From: Pseudomonadota bacterium
GTDB lineage: Bacteria > Pseudomonadota > Gammaproteobacteria > Arenicellales > UBA868
Reading direction: 5' to 3'
Length of the DNA: 64,000 nucleotides
Assembly: GCA_018661145.1 (NCBI GenBank)
Contig: JABJIU010000001.1
Location: 1 to 64,000, forward strand
The stretch's first letter is position 1; every line of letters begins with the position of its first letter. Below the pieces are notes generated by a model. That model saw nothing but the letters and a program-made list of their open reading frames with translations, was not told the DNA's origin and searched no databases. Shown here in pieces: positions 34,641 through 43,511 of this stretch. The position numbers and the translations under genes were made by a program.

Positions 34641-35126
34641 CTACGGGTTCTCGTCGAGAAAGCGCGCGGCCGTCTCACGCCGTGCCTCGCTCATCACCTG
34701 GGGTGCCCGGCTTTTTCGAACTGTAAAGAAAAAGATTCCAAGAGCGATCAACAGGATCGCAAACGGACCGAGCCAAAGAAGTATCGTGCGTAGCCGCAAA
34801 GGCGGCCGATACAGTACGAAATCGCCATAGCGAGCAATCATGAAGTCAACAATTTGTTTATCGGTGGCGCCCCGATTGATCATTTGGAAGGTACGGGCCC
34901 GTAGATCTTTTGCGAGATCGGCATTTGAGTCAGCCAGGTTCTGGTTTTGGCATACCAGACAGCGAAGTTGGGCAATCATGTCGTGGTAGCGGGACTCGTG
35001 GACAGGTTCGGAGAACTCATAGGTCTCTATCGCTGCCGGGGCAGGAGAGGACAAGCCGAGTGCCACAATGACCCCAACCAGAAAAGGCCGTGGCCCACCG
35101 ACAAATAGGGCTTTAAAAGGTTGCAT
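34641..35126 (-). CDS. ccmH: Cytochrome c maturation protein CcmH
   Basis: A thiol-disulfide protein of about 161 residues that reduces the apocytochrome CxxCH motif. The redox pair is in RCLVCQNQNLADSNA, followed by the helical bundle, and a transmembrane helix (about 105-125 of the mature frame) anchors it. The start at 35126 gives a signal peptide and overlaps ccmF by 14 bases; the longer frame to 35210 would run deep inside ccmF. In most operons ccmG lies between ccmF and ccmH, but here there is no room for it. Confidence 0.93.
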   Translation of the reverse strand: MQPFKALFVGGPRPFLVGVIVALGLSSPAPAAIETYEFSEPVHESRYHDMIAQLRCLVCQNQNLADSNADLAKDLRARTFQMINRGATDKQIVDFMIARYGDFVLYRPPLRLRTILLWLGPFAILLIALGIFFFTVRKSRAPQVMSEARRETAARFLDENP

Positions 35127-37089
35127 GAGAGGCGTCGGAAACGGCCCGGTTCGCGGCTTCACGGGTAAATTTGCGGTAGCGCCGATCGGAAGCGGAGAGC
35201 AGTCCGCCAAATGCCATGATCAGGGCGCCAAGCCAGATCCAACGTACATAGGGCTTAAGGTATAGACGAACCGCCCAACTGCCCCCGTCGTCGAGCGGTT
35301 CCCCAAGGGCAACGTAGAGGTCCCGCGTTAGGCCCGCATCAATAGCTGCCTCGGTCATGGGCATCTGCTGTACGAGATAAGTTCTTTTTTCAGGATTAAG
35401 AGTGGCCGCCAATCGGCCACTCTTAATCACGGTGATGGTTCCCGTTTCGGATAAATAGTTGGGTCCCCGGTGCTGGTCAATGCCGTCAAACCGAAAGGTG
35501 AAGCCACCAGTTGTGTAGGTATCACCTGGCGCCATCCGCAGATCCTTTTCGACAGAATAGGTCGAGGTGAAGGTAATGCCAATAACAAAGACCCCAAGCC
35601 CGATATGCGCAAGACTCATACCGAAGACGGCGCGCGGAGTTTGAGCAAGATCCCGCCTTCGTTGGCCGACCCGGGTCCGCTGCCAAATTCCGCTTAGCAC
35701 CGCGAAGATAGTCCAGAGTCCGAGGATCCCGCCGAATACTGCGACCCATTGATAGCTGTCAAAAAACACTGGCCAGAGCAGGCCAAGTAGTACCGCAAGC
35801 GCAAACGGCAGACCCAGGGGTTGGACCAGTCTTCCCAGTCGATCTTTTTTCCACCTCAGCATTGATCCAACGCCCACGAGAGCGGCGAGGGGTGCGGTTA
35901 AGGGGATGAATACCGAATTGAAGTAAGGCGGGCCGACTGAGATCTTGCCGAGCCCCAGCGCGTCGATCATTAGCGGGTATAGGGTACCAAGCAGCACGGT
36001 TGCGGCGGCGACCACCAGAAGGACGTTATTCAGTAAAAGCCCGGCTTCTCTGGAGACCAGGTTGAAACCACCACTGCTTTTGACGGCCGGAGCGCGCCAG
36101 GCGTAAAGCGCCAAAGAGCCGCCGACCACCACTGCGAGAAAGATTAGGATAAAAAGTCCCCGCGCAGGATCAGTGGCAAAGGCGTGCACCGACGTCAGGA
36201 CACCCGAGCGGACCAGAAAGGTTCCGAGCAGTGACAGCGAAAACGCAAATACCGCGAGGAGTACCGTCCAGGCCTTGAAGACTCCGCGTTTTTCCGTCGC
36301 GGCAAGCGAGTGAATCAGTGCAGTCCCGACCATCCACGGCATAAAGGAAGCATTTTCGACCGGATCCCAGAACCACCAACCACCCCAGCCGAGTTCGTAA
36401 TAGGCCCACCAACTGCCAAGCGCGATACCTGCTGTGAGGAAGATCCATGCGGCCAGAGTCCAGGGACGTGACCAACGCGCCCAGGCAGAATCAAGGCGTC
36501 CTCCCAAAAGCGCGGCGATGGCGAAGGCGAAAGCGACTGAGAAGCCCACATATCCCATGTAGAGCATCGGTGGGTGAATGGCGAGCCCCGGATCCTGAAG
36601 CAGAGGGTTAAGGTCGCGGCCATCCAGCGGTGCTGGGAATTGGCGTTCGAATGGATTGGACGTAAAAAGAATGAATAGTAGAAAGCCCACGCTCACGATA
36701 CCCATAACGCCGAGTACCCGGGCGACCATCCGGTCGGGGACGCTCTTGCTGAACCAGGCAACGGCTGCAGTCCAAAGCGCCAGCGTCAGCGCCCAAAGCA
36801 GGAGCGATCCCTCATGAGCGCCCCACACTCCCGAGATGAGATAGATCAGAGGCAGGCGTGAGTTGGAATTCTGCGCCACATAAACGACACTGAAATCGTG
36901 GGACAGGAACGCTGCGGTTAGGCAGCCATAGGAGATGGCTACAAAAAGAAGCTGTGCGAAGGCCGCGGGCCGCGCTACGCCAATCCATGAAGGATTGTTT
37001 CGGGTTGCCCCAGCAATGGGAATGGCACTTTGAAGAACCGCAATCAACAAGGCCAGAATCAGCGCAAAAAGACCAATCTCCGGGATCAT
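35113..37089 (-). CDS. ccmF: Haem lyase subunit CcmF
   Basis: The 658-residue core of the haem ligase that joins haem to apocytochrome c. About 15 transmembrane helices are expected, and the tryptophan-rich haem-handling motif is present as WGGWWFWDPVENASFMPW. Further histidines that coordinate haem are in the conserved GAHEGSLLLW and HPPMLYMGYVG segments. The length matches proteobacterial CcmF. The ATG overlaps the ccmE stop by four bases. Confidence 0.96.
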   Translation of the reverse strand: MIPEIGLFALILALLIAVLQSAIPIAGATRNNPSWIGVARPAAFAQLLFVAISYGCLTAAFLSHDFSVVYVAQNSNSRLPLIYLISGVWGAHEGSLLLWALTLALWTAAVAWFSKSVPDRMVARVLGVMGIVSVGFLLFILFTSNPFERQFPAPLDGRDLNPLLQDPGLAIHPPMLYMGYVGFSVAFAFAIAALLGGRLDSAWARWSRPWTLAAWIFLTAGIALGSWWAYYELGWGGWWFWDPVENASFMPWMVGTALIHSLAATEKRGVFKAWTVLLAVFAFSLSLLGTFLVRSGVLTSVHAFATDPARGLFILIFLAVVVGGSLALYAWRAPAVKSSGGFNLVSREAGLLLNNVLLVVAAATVLLGTLYPLMIDALGLGKISVGPPYFNSVFIPLTAPLAALVGVGSMLRWKKDRLGRLVQPLGLPFALAVLLGLLWPVFFDSYQWVAVFGGILGLWTIFAVLSGIWQRTRVGQRRRDLAQTPRAVFGMSLAHIGLGVFVIGITFTSTYSVEKDLRMAPGDTYTTGGFTFRFDGIDQHRGPNYLSETGTITVIKSGRLAATLNPEKRTYLVQQMPMTEAAIDAGLTRDLYVALGEPLDDGGSWAVRLYLKPYVRWIWLGALIMAFGGLLSASDRRYRKFTREAANRAVSDASHATF

Positions 37090-37526
37090 TGAACCCCCAT
37101 AGCTTTGGCTTTCTCTAGGGCTTCTGTGACCTCGGGCGGCATATAGGTTTCGTCGTGTTTGGCGAGCACTTGGGTCGCATTGAAAAGCCCGTCTGTTCGG
37201 AGACTGCCTTGCGCGACGATGCCCTGACCCTCCCGGAAGAGATCAGGGAGTATCCCGGTATAAGCAACCGCAACTGATTTGGCGGTATCGGTGAGCTCAA
37301 ATTGAATCTCAAGGCTTCCGTCGCTGCGCCGCACACTGCCCTCAACGACCATGCCGCCCAGGCGAAACGGGGTATTAGCAGGCGCCTCGCCGGCGACTAC
37401 CTGGGAAGGGCTGAAGAAGAGATTAATGTTTTCCTGCAGGGCGAGCAGGGCAAGACCTACCGCTACGGTAACGCCCGCAACCAGTAGACCAACTAAGAGA
37501 AGTCTTTGCCGCCGTCTGGGCTTCAT
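37086..37526 (-). CDS. ccmE: Cytochrome c maturation haem chaperone CcmE
   Basis: A 146-residue periplasmic haem chaperone with one N-terminal anchor helix (after MKPRRRQRLLL). The covalent haem-binding histidine is in the diagnostic HDETYMPPEV near residue 123, with the tyrosine that serves as axial ligand. Upstream GSVRRSDGSLEIQFELTD and VAYTGILPDLFREGQGIVA are standard CcmE text. Coupled to ccmD and ccmF through ATGA overlaps. Confidence 0.96.
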   Translation of the reverse strand: MKPRRRQRLLLVGLLVAGVTVAVGLALLALQENINLFFSPSQVVAGEAPANTPFRLGGMVVEGSVRRSDGSLEIQFELTDTAKSVAVAYTGILPDLFREGQGIVAQGSLRTDGLFNATQVLAKHDETYMPPEVTEALEKAKAMGVQ

Positions 37527-37693
37527 TTCGGGCGTTGGGTATTCCGCTGGGCGGTGACGGCGGAAAGCTCTCGGATCATCCGAGTCCGTCGGCGAAGTGG
37601 CCCGACGAGTGTAACGACTAGCGCCGCGGCAGTCACGAGATATGCGGGCCAGACATACATCGCGTAGCCTCCCATTTGGAAAAACTCACTCAT
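37523..37693 (-). CDS. ccmD: Haem exporter accessory protein CcmD
   Basis: A 56-residue single-pass membrane protein that binds the CcmABC complex and helps release holo-CcmE. The N-terminal GGYAMYVWPAYLVTA and the basic stretch after the helix (RRRTRMIRE) are typical. The start at 37693 overlaps the ccmC stop by four bases; a longer start inside ccmC is rejected. Confidence 0.9.
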   Translation of the reverse strand: MSEFFQMGGYAMYVWPAYLVTAAALVVTLVGPLRRRTRMIRELSAVTAQRNTQRPK

Positions 37694-38454
37694 GATGACC
37701 TCTGGGTGACTAGCGCGTTGACCCACGCGGTGCGGCGTTCACTTTCTAGAATCTCCACACGCACCCGAGTCAGCACGACGCAAAGGTAGTGAAACTTGAA
37801 GGCACCGGCCATGAGTAGGAGGGGAATCAGCATGCTAAGTGCGATCGACGGTTGATCGAACTTCGTCACCGTTGGACCCTGGTGGAGTGTGTTCCACCAT
37901 TCGACCGAAAAATGGATGATCGGCAGATTGACGACACCAACAATTGCGAGTACTGCGCCCGCCCGGGAGGCGGTACGCCGATCATCAATGGCGGCGACCA
38001 GCGCCATATAGCCAAGGTATAAAAAGAGGAGAATCAATTCTGAGGTCAGTCTCGCATCCCACACCCACCAGGCTCCCCACATGGGTTTACCCCAGAGCGA
38101 TCCTGTAACCAACGCGAGAAAGGTATAGGCAGCTCCGACTGGGGCGCTTGCACGCGCTACCGCCTCGGCGAGTTTCATACGCCAAATAAGACTGACCGCA
38201 CTGGCCCCGGCGAGAACCGAATAGGCGAACATCGACATCCATGCTGACGGGACGTGGATATAAATGATCCGGTAACTTTCTCCCTGCTGATAATCTGTGG
38301 GTGCAAGCACCAATCCCCAATAGAGTCCAGCCGCGAATAGCATGCCGCAGATGGTGAGGGCATATGGCAGAAGTGTCCCCGCAAGACGATAAAGTCTCGG
38401 GGGGGAGCCGAGTCGATGAAAACGAGTCAGCCAAGTGTCGGGATTGTTGCTCAT
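37690..38454 (-). CDS. ccmC: Haem exporter protein CcmC
   Basis: A 254-residue membrane protein with six helices that loads haem onto CcmE. The tryptophan-rich motif reads WGAWWVWDARLTSELI, and flanking haem-ligating histidines are in YIHVPSAWMSM and WWNTLHQG. It is the first gene of this ccm operon; ccmA and ccmB, which usually precede it, are not in the window. The ATG at 38454 follows directly on an in-frame GTG at 38457. Confidence 0.94.
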   Translation of the reverse strand: MSNNPDTWLTRFHRLGSPPRLYRLAGTLLPYALTICGMLFAAGLYWGLVLAPTDYQQGESYRIIYIHVPSAWMSMFAYSVLAGASAVSLIWRMKLAEAVARASAPVGAAYTFLALVTGSLWGKPMWGAWWVWDARLTSELILLFLYLGYMALVAAIDDRRTASRAGAVLAIVGVVNLPIIHFSVEWWNTLHQGPTVTKFDQPSIALSMLIPLLLMAGAFKFHYLCVVLTRVRVEILESERRTAWVNALVTQRSS

Positions 38455-38732
38455 CACCGTATGATTATCTCAGGGCGCAGTCCAGCGGCAGGGACGCTTT
38501 TTGCATTAGGCAAGGCTCTTTTCTTGCAGAAAAAAGCGGATGAAAGAGGCCATTGCGAGAAGGAGATTGTAATCGACAGACTGTCAGGGCGTCATGCACT
38601 TGAGACACCAGCCCAGGCCGCGTGAAGTTCACGAGAACTGTCATGTACAATTTTGATTTAACAGAATCCCGTATGTGAGCGCCATGAACAGCAAGCAATG
38701 TAACCCTTGTTGGGAATAATCGTCAGCGGCCA

Positions 38733-39356
38733 ATGAACATCTTGAGCTTTCGGGATCTTGATGAAGTGGCCGAGAGCCTCGGTCAGCTTTCGGAGGAACC
38801 CGCGATAGCGCTCACCTGCGCTTCAAATGAGCTCTGTCGCGAGCTTTCTCAGCTTGCCGATCAACTTCAGTACCGGGATGCACGGCCGGTCACCGGACCG
38901 GACAAGGCGCCCGTGTACCAGGATTTCGAACTCGATTACGAAATTCCTCAGGAACATTACTTCTGGGAAATTGCCTCTGAGTTGCAAAGCGTATTCAAGC
39001 CGCTGCTCGAGGAGTATCAGATTGCCGGCGATGACAGCGACGATTTCAGGTTGAATGATCTGATTGTGCAGCGTTATCCGCCTGGCTGCGCGGGAATTAG
39101 CCCGCATCGGGACCATATTGAATACCGTGTGGTAATTTTGATTCTGCTGTTGAGCGGTGATGGTGAGTTCAGAATTCACCCGGACCGTGATGAAAAAACT
39201 GGCGAGATTATTGACTTTCGCCCGGGCCAGTTACTCATGATGGGCGCGCCGGGTCTTTCACCGGGGTTTGTCCGGCCGTTTCATTCTGTGAGAAACGTTA
39301 GCACTGCGCGCCGGACGATCGGAATACGCTATGACCGCCGGCGTCCTCATTTTTGA
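38733..39356 (+). CDS. Probable 2-oxoglutarate/Fe(II)-dependent dioxygenase fold protein
   Basis: A 207-residue protein that I place in the 2OG-Fe(II) oxygenase superfamily from a late facial triad: His-Arg-Asp in GISPHRDHIEYR (about residue 126), a distal histidine in RPFHSVRNVS (about 189) and a 2-oxoglutarate-binding arginine in ARRTIGIRYDRR. The NDLIVQRYPPG segment before the triad resembles AlkB-like enzymes that demethylate nucleic acids, but full AlkB identity is not claimed. No signal peptide is seen. It stands alone, divergent from the ccm operon. Confidence 0.65.
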   Translation: MNILSFRDLDEVAESLGQLSEEPAIALTCASNELCRELSQLADQLQYRDARPVTGPDKAPVYQDFELDYEIPQEHYFWEIASELQSVFKPLLEEYQIAGDDSDDFRLNDLIVQRYPPGCAGISPHRDHIEYRVVILILLLSGDGEFRIHPDRDEKTGEIIDFRPGQLLMMGAPGLSPGFVRPFHSVRNVSTARRTIGIRYDRRRPHF

Positions 39357-39456
39357 ATCAACTAGATCAAATTTATAAAATAGAAAGGCGGGAGCAGGCA
39401 CAAGAATTTAATATTTAAGATCCTTAGATTCTTTTTAGGGCTCATGGAGATATCGT

Positions 39457-39779
39457 ATGTGGATAAAAAAAAGATATAGGTAGCTTGGTGACAGGCATTT
39501 CGCTTGCCTGTTTTTGCTCATTGCCGGTTCAGGCAGGAGAACTGCCTAACTCACTGCCGGACAAAGATACAAAGTATTCTCCTTTTGTTGATGTGGATTA
39601 TCCCAATCAGGTGTTTTTCGGCGATACCCATTGCCATACCAGTTTCTCGACGGACGCAGGCATGCTTGGAAATAAACTGGGGCCGGACAATGCCTACCTT
39701 TTTGCCAAGGGTGAAGCGGTCATTTCCAGTAACGGTGTTCGAGCGCGCGTACACCTCACCGATCTGGTACAACCCGTAA
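39457..39779 (+). pseudogene. DUF3604 protein remnant: frameshift plus large internal deletion
   Basis: DUF3604 proteins are usually around 600 residues or more. Here an ATG at 39457 leads through a run of eight A residues into a TAG; removing one A would open a proper signal peptide (ending in SLPVQA) that joins the frame reading PNQVFFGDTHCHTSFSTDAG, the family's N-terminal motif. About 90 codons later the sequence jumps, in another frame, to ERAYTSPIWYNP and a stop, which is the family's typical C-terminal ending. The middle of the gene is therefore missing. Two independent lesions make this a decayed gene rather than a sequencing slip. Confidence 0.75.
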
Positions 39780-39982
39780 TCGGGGTCGATCCTGATCAGG
39801 GACCGGGACGCGAAAAGTTATCCGATCCCGGACCCTGACTTTTTGAGGCGGGTCAATAAGGGTGCTCAATGACGGGATTTTCCCGATGTCATCTGCCCTG
39901 CCATTTTTGCCACCCCATCTCACCAAGGGGTCAATCATTGTCTTTCCGTAGGCCAATCTGAGATCAGGTAACATGACGGCCT

Positions 39983-41629
39983 ATGCCTGAATATCAAATA
40001 CCGAAAACACCTTCTGCCTACGAGTTTCCGCTGCTTATCCGGCATCTGCTCTCAAGGCTTTCAGCCCAGCACACGGAACAGCAGATTGTCTATGCCGATG
40101 GGCAGCGGTTCAGTTATGGGGACTTTTTCGAACGCGTTCAGCGGCTTGCCAACGGCCTAAGAAGTTTCGGCATTGGGCCGGGTGACACCGTCGCGGTGAT
40201 GGATTGGGACAGTCATCGCTACCTGGAATGCTTCTTTGCGGTACCGATGATTGGTGCGGTGCTGCATACGATAAACATCCGTCTGGCGCCGGGGGAGATG
40301 CTCTACACCATTAACCACGCCCGCGATACGGCGCTCTTGGTGCACGATGATTTTGTGCCGCTTCTGGAGGGTTTTAAAGGTAAAACGCCAACCGTCAAGA
40401 GAACGCTACGCCTTTCCGATCAGCCAAGTGATGTGGGTGGCGGGTCAAACCAGGCTGAATTCGATGACGAATATGAACACTTGCTTAGCCGGGCATCTGT
40501 AGAGGTTAACGTCCCCGATTTTGACGAGAACGTTCGGGCGACGACCTTCTATACGACTGGGACCACGGGGAATCCAAAAGGGGTGTATTTCAGCCAGCGC
40601 CAGATTGTCCTACACACTCTTGGTGTGGCCGTAGCCCTCTCCAGCGCAGCAGAGCAGGGCCGGGTTCATGTCGATGATGTCTATATGCCGATTACTCCCA
40701 TGTTTCATGTTCACGCTTGGGGGTTACCTTATGTGGCGACCATGCTGGGTCTGAAGCAGGTTTACCCGGGCCGATACGAACCTGCGAAATTACTGTCTCT
40801 GATCGAGAATGAGAAAGTAACGTTCTCGCACTGTGTGCCGACTATCCTGCACATGCTGTTGAGTGACCCAGCGGCCGAGGCGATCGATCTTTCTAACTGG
40901 AAAGTGATTATTGGTGGGTCAGCGCTCCCTCCCGCGCTCGCCCGGCGTGCTCGAGATCTTGGCATCGATGTCTTCGGTGGTTACGGCATGTCTGAAACCG
41001 CTCCGGTACTGACACTGGCTCAACTGAATTCAGACGCTGTGTCCGCCGATGATCCTGACAGGCTGGAAATCCGTTGCAAGGCAGGAAGACCGATTCCGCT
41101 GGTTGATCTGAAAGTAGTGGATTCTGAGTTGAATGAAGTGCCTCGCGATGGCTTAAGCACGGGCGAGGTCGTAGTACGGGCACCCTGGCTCACGCAGGGC
41201 TATCTCGAAGACCCCGAGCGCTCGGAGGAGCTCTGGCAGGGCGGTTTTCTACACACCAGCGATATTGGCCACGTGGACGAGGCAGGCTACTTAAAGATCA
41301 CAGATCGACTTAAAGACGTTATTAAGAGCGGGGGCGAGTGGATCTCGTCACTCGAGCTCGAAGATATTGCACTTACCTGTGACGGAGTGAGCGAGGCTGC
41401 GGCGATTGGCATTGCCGATGAGAAGTGGGGCGAAAGGCCTCTACTACTCTTGGTGGCGACAGAGGATGCGTCCAGTCTTGACTCAGTGCGCGTTGAGTTT
41501 CAACGCCAGGCGAAAATCGGGACGATCAGTGAATGGGCAGTTCCCCAGCGCATTGAACTCGTGTCGGAAATTCCCAAGACCAGTGTGGGTAAAATTGACA
41601 AGAAAAAACTGCGGGAGCAATATGGGTAA
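39983..41629 (+). CDS. Acyl-CoA synthetase (AMP-forming, medium/long-chain type)
   Basis: An ANL-superfamily ligase of 548 residues that activates a carboxylic acid to its CoA thioester. The P-loop reads YTTGTTGNPKGV, the adenine motif FGGYGMSETAP, the hinge region TSDIGHVDEAGYLKITDRLKD, and the catalytic lysine is near the end in KTSVGKIDKKKL. The MFHVHAWGLPY segment is shared with fatty-acyl and methylmercaptopropionate (DmdB-type) ligases. With a DddP-like gene in the same chromosome segment a DMSP-related acid is conceivable, but ordinary fatty acids are more likely and the two loci are 28 kb apart. Confidence 0.9.
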   Translation: MPEYQIPKTPSAYEFPLLIRHLLSRLSAQHTEQQIVYADGQRFSYGDFFERVQRLANGLRSFGIGPGDTVAVMDWDSHRYLECFFAVPMIGAVLHTINIRLAPGEMLYTINHARDTALLVHDDFVPLLEGFKGKTPTVKRTLRLSDQPSDVGGGSNQAEFDDEYEHLLSRASVEVNVPDFDENVRATTFYTTGTTGNPKGVYFSQRQIVLHTLGVAVALSSAAEQGRVHVDDVYMPITPMFHVHAWGLPYVATMLGLKQVYPGRYEPAKLLSLIENEKVTFSHCVPTILHMLLSDPAAEAIDLSNWKVIIGGSALPPALARRARDLGIDVFGGYGMSETAPVLTLAQLNSDAVSADDPDRLEIRCKAGRPIPLVDLKVVDSELNEVPRDGLSTGEVVVRAPWLTQGYLEDPERSEELWQGGFLHTSDIGHVDEAGYLKITDRLKDVIKSGGEWISSLELEDIALTCDGVSEAAAIGIADEKWGERPLLLLVATEDASSLDSVRVEFQRQAKIGTISEWAVPQRIELVSEIPKTSVGKIDKKKLREQYG

Positions 41630-41712
41630 TTGCCTTCATGGATTGATTGCACCTTGCCCGACTCAGGGGTAGACTGGAAGTCCTTTCAGCCGATAAATAA
41701 GGGGGTGATCCA

Positions 41713-41784
41713 ATGTCTAGTGATTCAGGAATCGTCGCAGTGAGCTTTGGTGTCTACATGGAGCTTGGGAGCATCCTCTCGTAG
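41713..41784 (+). CDS. Candidate 23-residue peptide with near-perfect extended ribosome site
   Basis: A short frame (ATG to TAG, 23 residues, hydrophobic in its second half: VAVSFGVYMELGSILS) preceded by TAAGGGGGTGATCC, which matches the full complement of the 16S rRNA 3' end at 13 of 14 positions at normal spacing. An intrinsic terminator follows 52 bases later. These surroundings are those of a translated short mRNA, but peptide conservation is unknown. It could be a leader peptide or a small membrane-active protein. I do not recognise it. Confidence 0.4.
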   Translation: MSSDSGIVAVSFGVYMELGSILS

Positions 41785-41835
41785 TTTCATCGATACCCTG
41801 TCCGGTGACAGTGCTTACTGTGGCAGCCAATCACG

Positions 41836-41862
41836 ACGCCCCGCTCAGCGGGGCGTTTTGGT
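41836..41862 (+). terminator. Intrinsic terminator
   Basis: A perfect 9-bp stem (ACGCCCCGC / GCGGGGCGT) with a TCA loop and a TTTTGGTTT tail on the plus strand. It ends transcription of the acyl-CoA ligase and the short frame after it, and lies just before the end of the convergent aminotransferase gene. The minus strand has no T-rich tail, so it works mainly in the plus direction. Confidence 0.85.
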
Positions 41863-41863
41863 T

Positions 41864-43210
41864 TCAGAGGGAGACGGTCTCGAGTATCGGATTGGCGCAC
41901 TCTTCGATGGTGGATACCAACGAGGCTTCAAACTGATCGAACATCCCCTCCGTCACCGGCAGCGAGATATTAATCATGCCGCGTCTCGCGTAGAACTGGC
42001 TTTTCGCCATCATCTTTAGATGCAAGAGTTCATAAAGTTCTGAATACCCGGGTGGATGAGAATAGGGTGCCCTGGGTTTTTTGCTCCCAAAATGCAGTGC
42101 CATCATGGACCCCATGCCAGTAACTTGAATCGGCAGGTTCAAACTGCAGGCAGAGGTTTCAAGGCGGTGGCGAAAGCGTTCACCCTGCTTGAAGAATGTT
42201 TGCGCAATCTCAGCGGTAAACACCTTGCTGAGCCCAGTGTAGCCTGCTGTCATGCTCAGCATGTTGTTGTTGAAGGTGCCTGCGTGCGGCCAGGCGTCGG
42301 GTCGACTGGGATCAAAACGCTCGAGGATGTCCGCACGTCCGCCGAATGCCCCAAAACTCAACCCACCGCCGACATACTTGCCAAGGGTCACAAGATCCGG
42401 CCTGATATCGAACATGCCGTGCAGTCCTCCCGGGCCATGACGAGACGTCATGACCTCGTCAAAGATGAGAAGTGCTCCCGTTTTTTCGGTCGCCTCACGT
42501 AAACCCTGAAGAAAACCGACATCAGCCGGGATGCAGCCACCGGCTCCGATCATTGGTTCGATGATTACGGCGGCAAGCACTCTACCGACTTGATTGATCT
42601 TTTCAACGGCGACTTCAAGATTATTAAAAGGAATCCGGTGGGTCGGGAAGGGCGCGTTTAAGGGATTCTCGCCTGCGAAGCTTAGGACACCCCCGTGGTA
42701 GCTACCATCAACCACCATGATGTCGGTTCGCCCGGTGTGAGCTCGGGCAGCACTCAAGGCGAGTAGGTTGGCTTCGGTTCCTGAGTTACAGAAACGAAGA
42801 CGTTCTACGGCAGCAAAGCGTTCGCAAATTAATGCCGCGAGTTGTGCTTCACGCTCAGTAGGGCCACCAAAGGTAAGGCCATGGGAGAGAGCTTCTGAAA
42901 CGGCATTGATGATCTCCGGGTGACTGTGGCCATAGAGACCTGCTGTGTATTCCCCAAGGAAGTCTTGATACCAATGATCGTCGACGTCCTGGATATTTGC
43001 GGCTTGCGCCTGTTTGAGAACAACCGGAAACGGGGAGTAGTGCAGTACCGTACGTGTGTTGCCTCCCGGAAGTGCGTTCTTGGCCTTTTGGAAAAGCGCG
43101 AGGCTCTGGGGGTTATGCTTGGTATAAAGCTCACGTTCGTGTGTGAGCAAGTCCGCCAGAGCTGGCGAGGAGCTTCTGGATGTTTCAGGGATTGCCTGGC
43201 TAACACTCAT
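41864..43210 (-). CDS. Glutamate-1-semialdehyde aminomutase-like class III aminotransferase
   Basis: About 448 residues, fold-type I PLP enzyme. The HemL-like opening (KAKNALPGGNTRT), RLRFCNSGTEANLLALSAAR, SYHGGVLSF, LLIFDEVMTSRHGPGG and the lysine in LVTLGKYVGGGLSFGAFGG are clear. The catalytic site resembles glutamate-1-semialdehyde 2,1-aminomutase, but the position away from haem genes and divergent loops make it more likely one of the many HemL-related transaminases of unknown substrate. The start at 43210 is preferred over 43243; it overlaps the stop of a small upstream gene through ATGA, so translation is probably coupled. Confidence 0.85.
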   Translation of the reverse strand: MSVSQAIPETSRSSSPALADLLTHERELYTKHNPQSLALFQKAKNALPGGNTRTVLHYSPFPVVLKQAQAANIQDVDDHWYQDFLGEYTAGLYGHSHPEIINAVSEALSHGLTFGGPTEREAQLAALICERFAAVERLRFCNSGTEANLLALSAARAHTGRTDIMVVDGSYHGGVLSFAGENPLNAPFPTHRIPFNNLEVAVEKINQVGRVLAAVIIEPMIGAGGCIPADVGFLQGLREATEKTGALLIFDEVMTSRHGPGGLHGMFDIRPDLVTLGKYVGGGLSFGAFGGRADILERFDPSRPDAWPHAGTFNNNMLSMTAGYTGLSKVFTAEIAQTFFKQGERFRHRLETSACSLNLPIQVTGMGSMMALHFGSKKPRAPYSHPPGYSELYELLHLKMMAKSQFYARRGMINISLPVTEGMFDQFEASLVSTIEECANPILETVSL

Positions 43211-43344
43211 GGAATTGAATAATACAGGGTAAGTCCGAAACAAAGAACGACGAGCGCGATGCCGAGACCCCGCCAGACGCGGTTATAGCGATCGCTAAAA
43301 AGGGCTGTCTCCTTAAGCCACGCGGTTGACTTCTTGAATGCCAA
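43207..43344 (-). CDS. Small membrane protein, 45 residues, coupled to the aminotransferase
   Basis: An open frame from a TTG at 43344 to a TGA at 43207-43209 encodes 45 residues: a charged N-terminal half (FKKSTAWLKETALFSDRY) followed by one hydrophobic segment, GLGIALVVLCFGLTLYY, close to the C-terminus. An AAGAGG ribosome site lies about nine bases before the TTG, and the stop overlaps the aminotransferase ATG as ATGA. Good codon structure, a plausible membrane anchor and coupling together make it likely real. I do not recognise the family; it may anchor or regulate something at the inner membrane. Confidence 0.6.
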   Translation of the reverse strand: MAFKKSTAWLKETALFSDRYNRVWRGLGIALVVLCFGLTLYYSIP

Positions 43345-43511
43345 TTATTAGACCTCTTGTAACCCAGTTCTTAGCCCATGGGAAATAGAAGCATACACAG
43401 TTTCAGTTAAAGTGGGTCCTTGGAAAAAGCCCAGTTCGCCCGCTCGGCGCTCTTGAAAGGAGTCATTTCAGCACTTATTATCTAAAGACTATTAACAAAA
43501 AGGGTAATATC

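Noticed and set aside
38684..38719. 11-residue frame with a CxxC pair upstream of the oxygenase gene
   Set aside because: Too short to judge and without a convincing ribosome site; the CxxC may be coincidence despite the nearby ccm operon.
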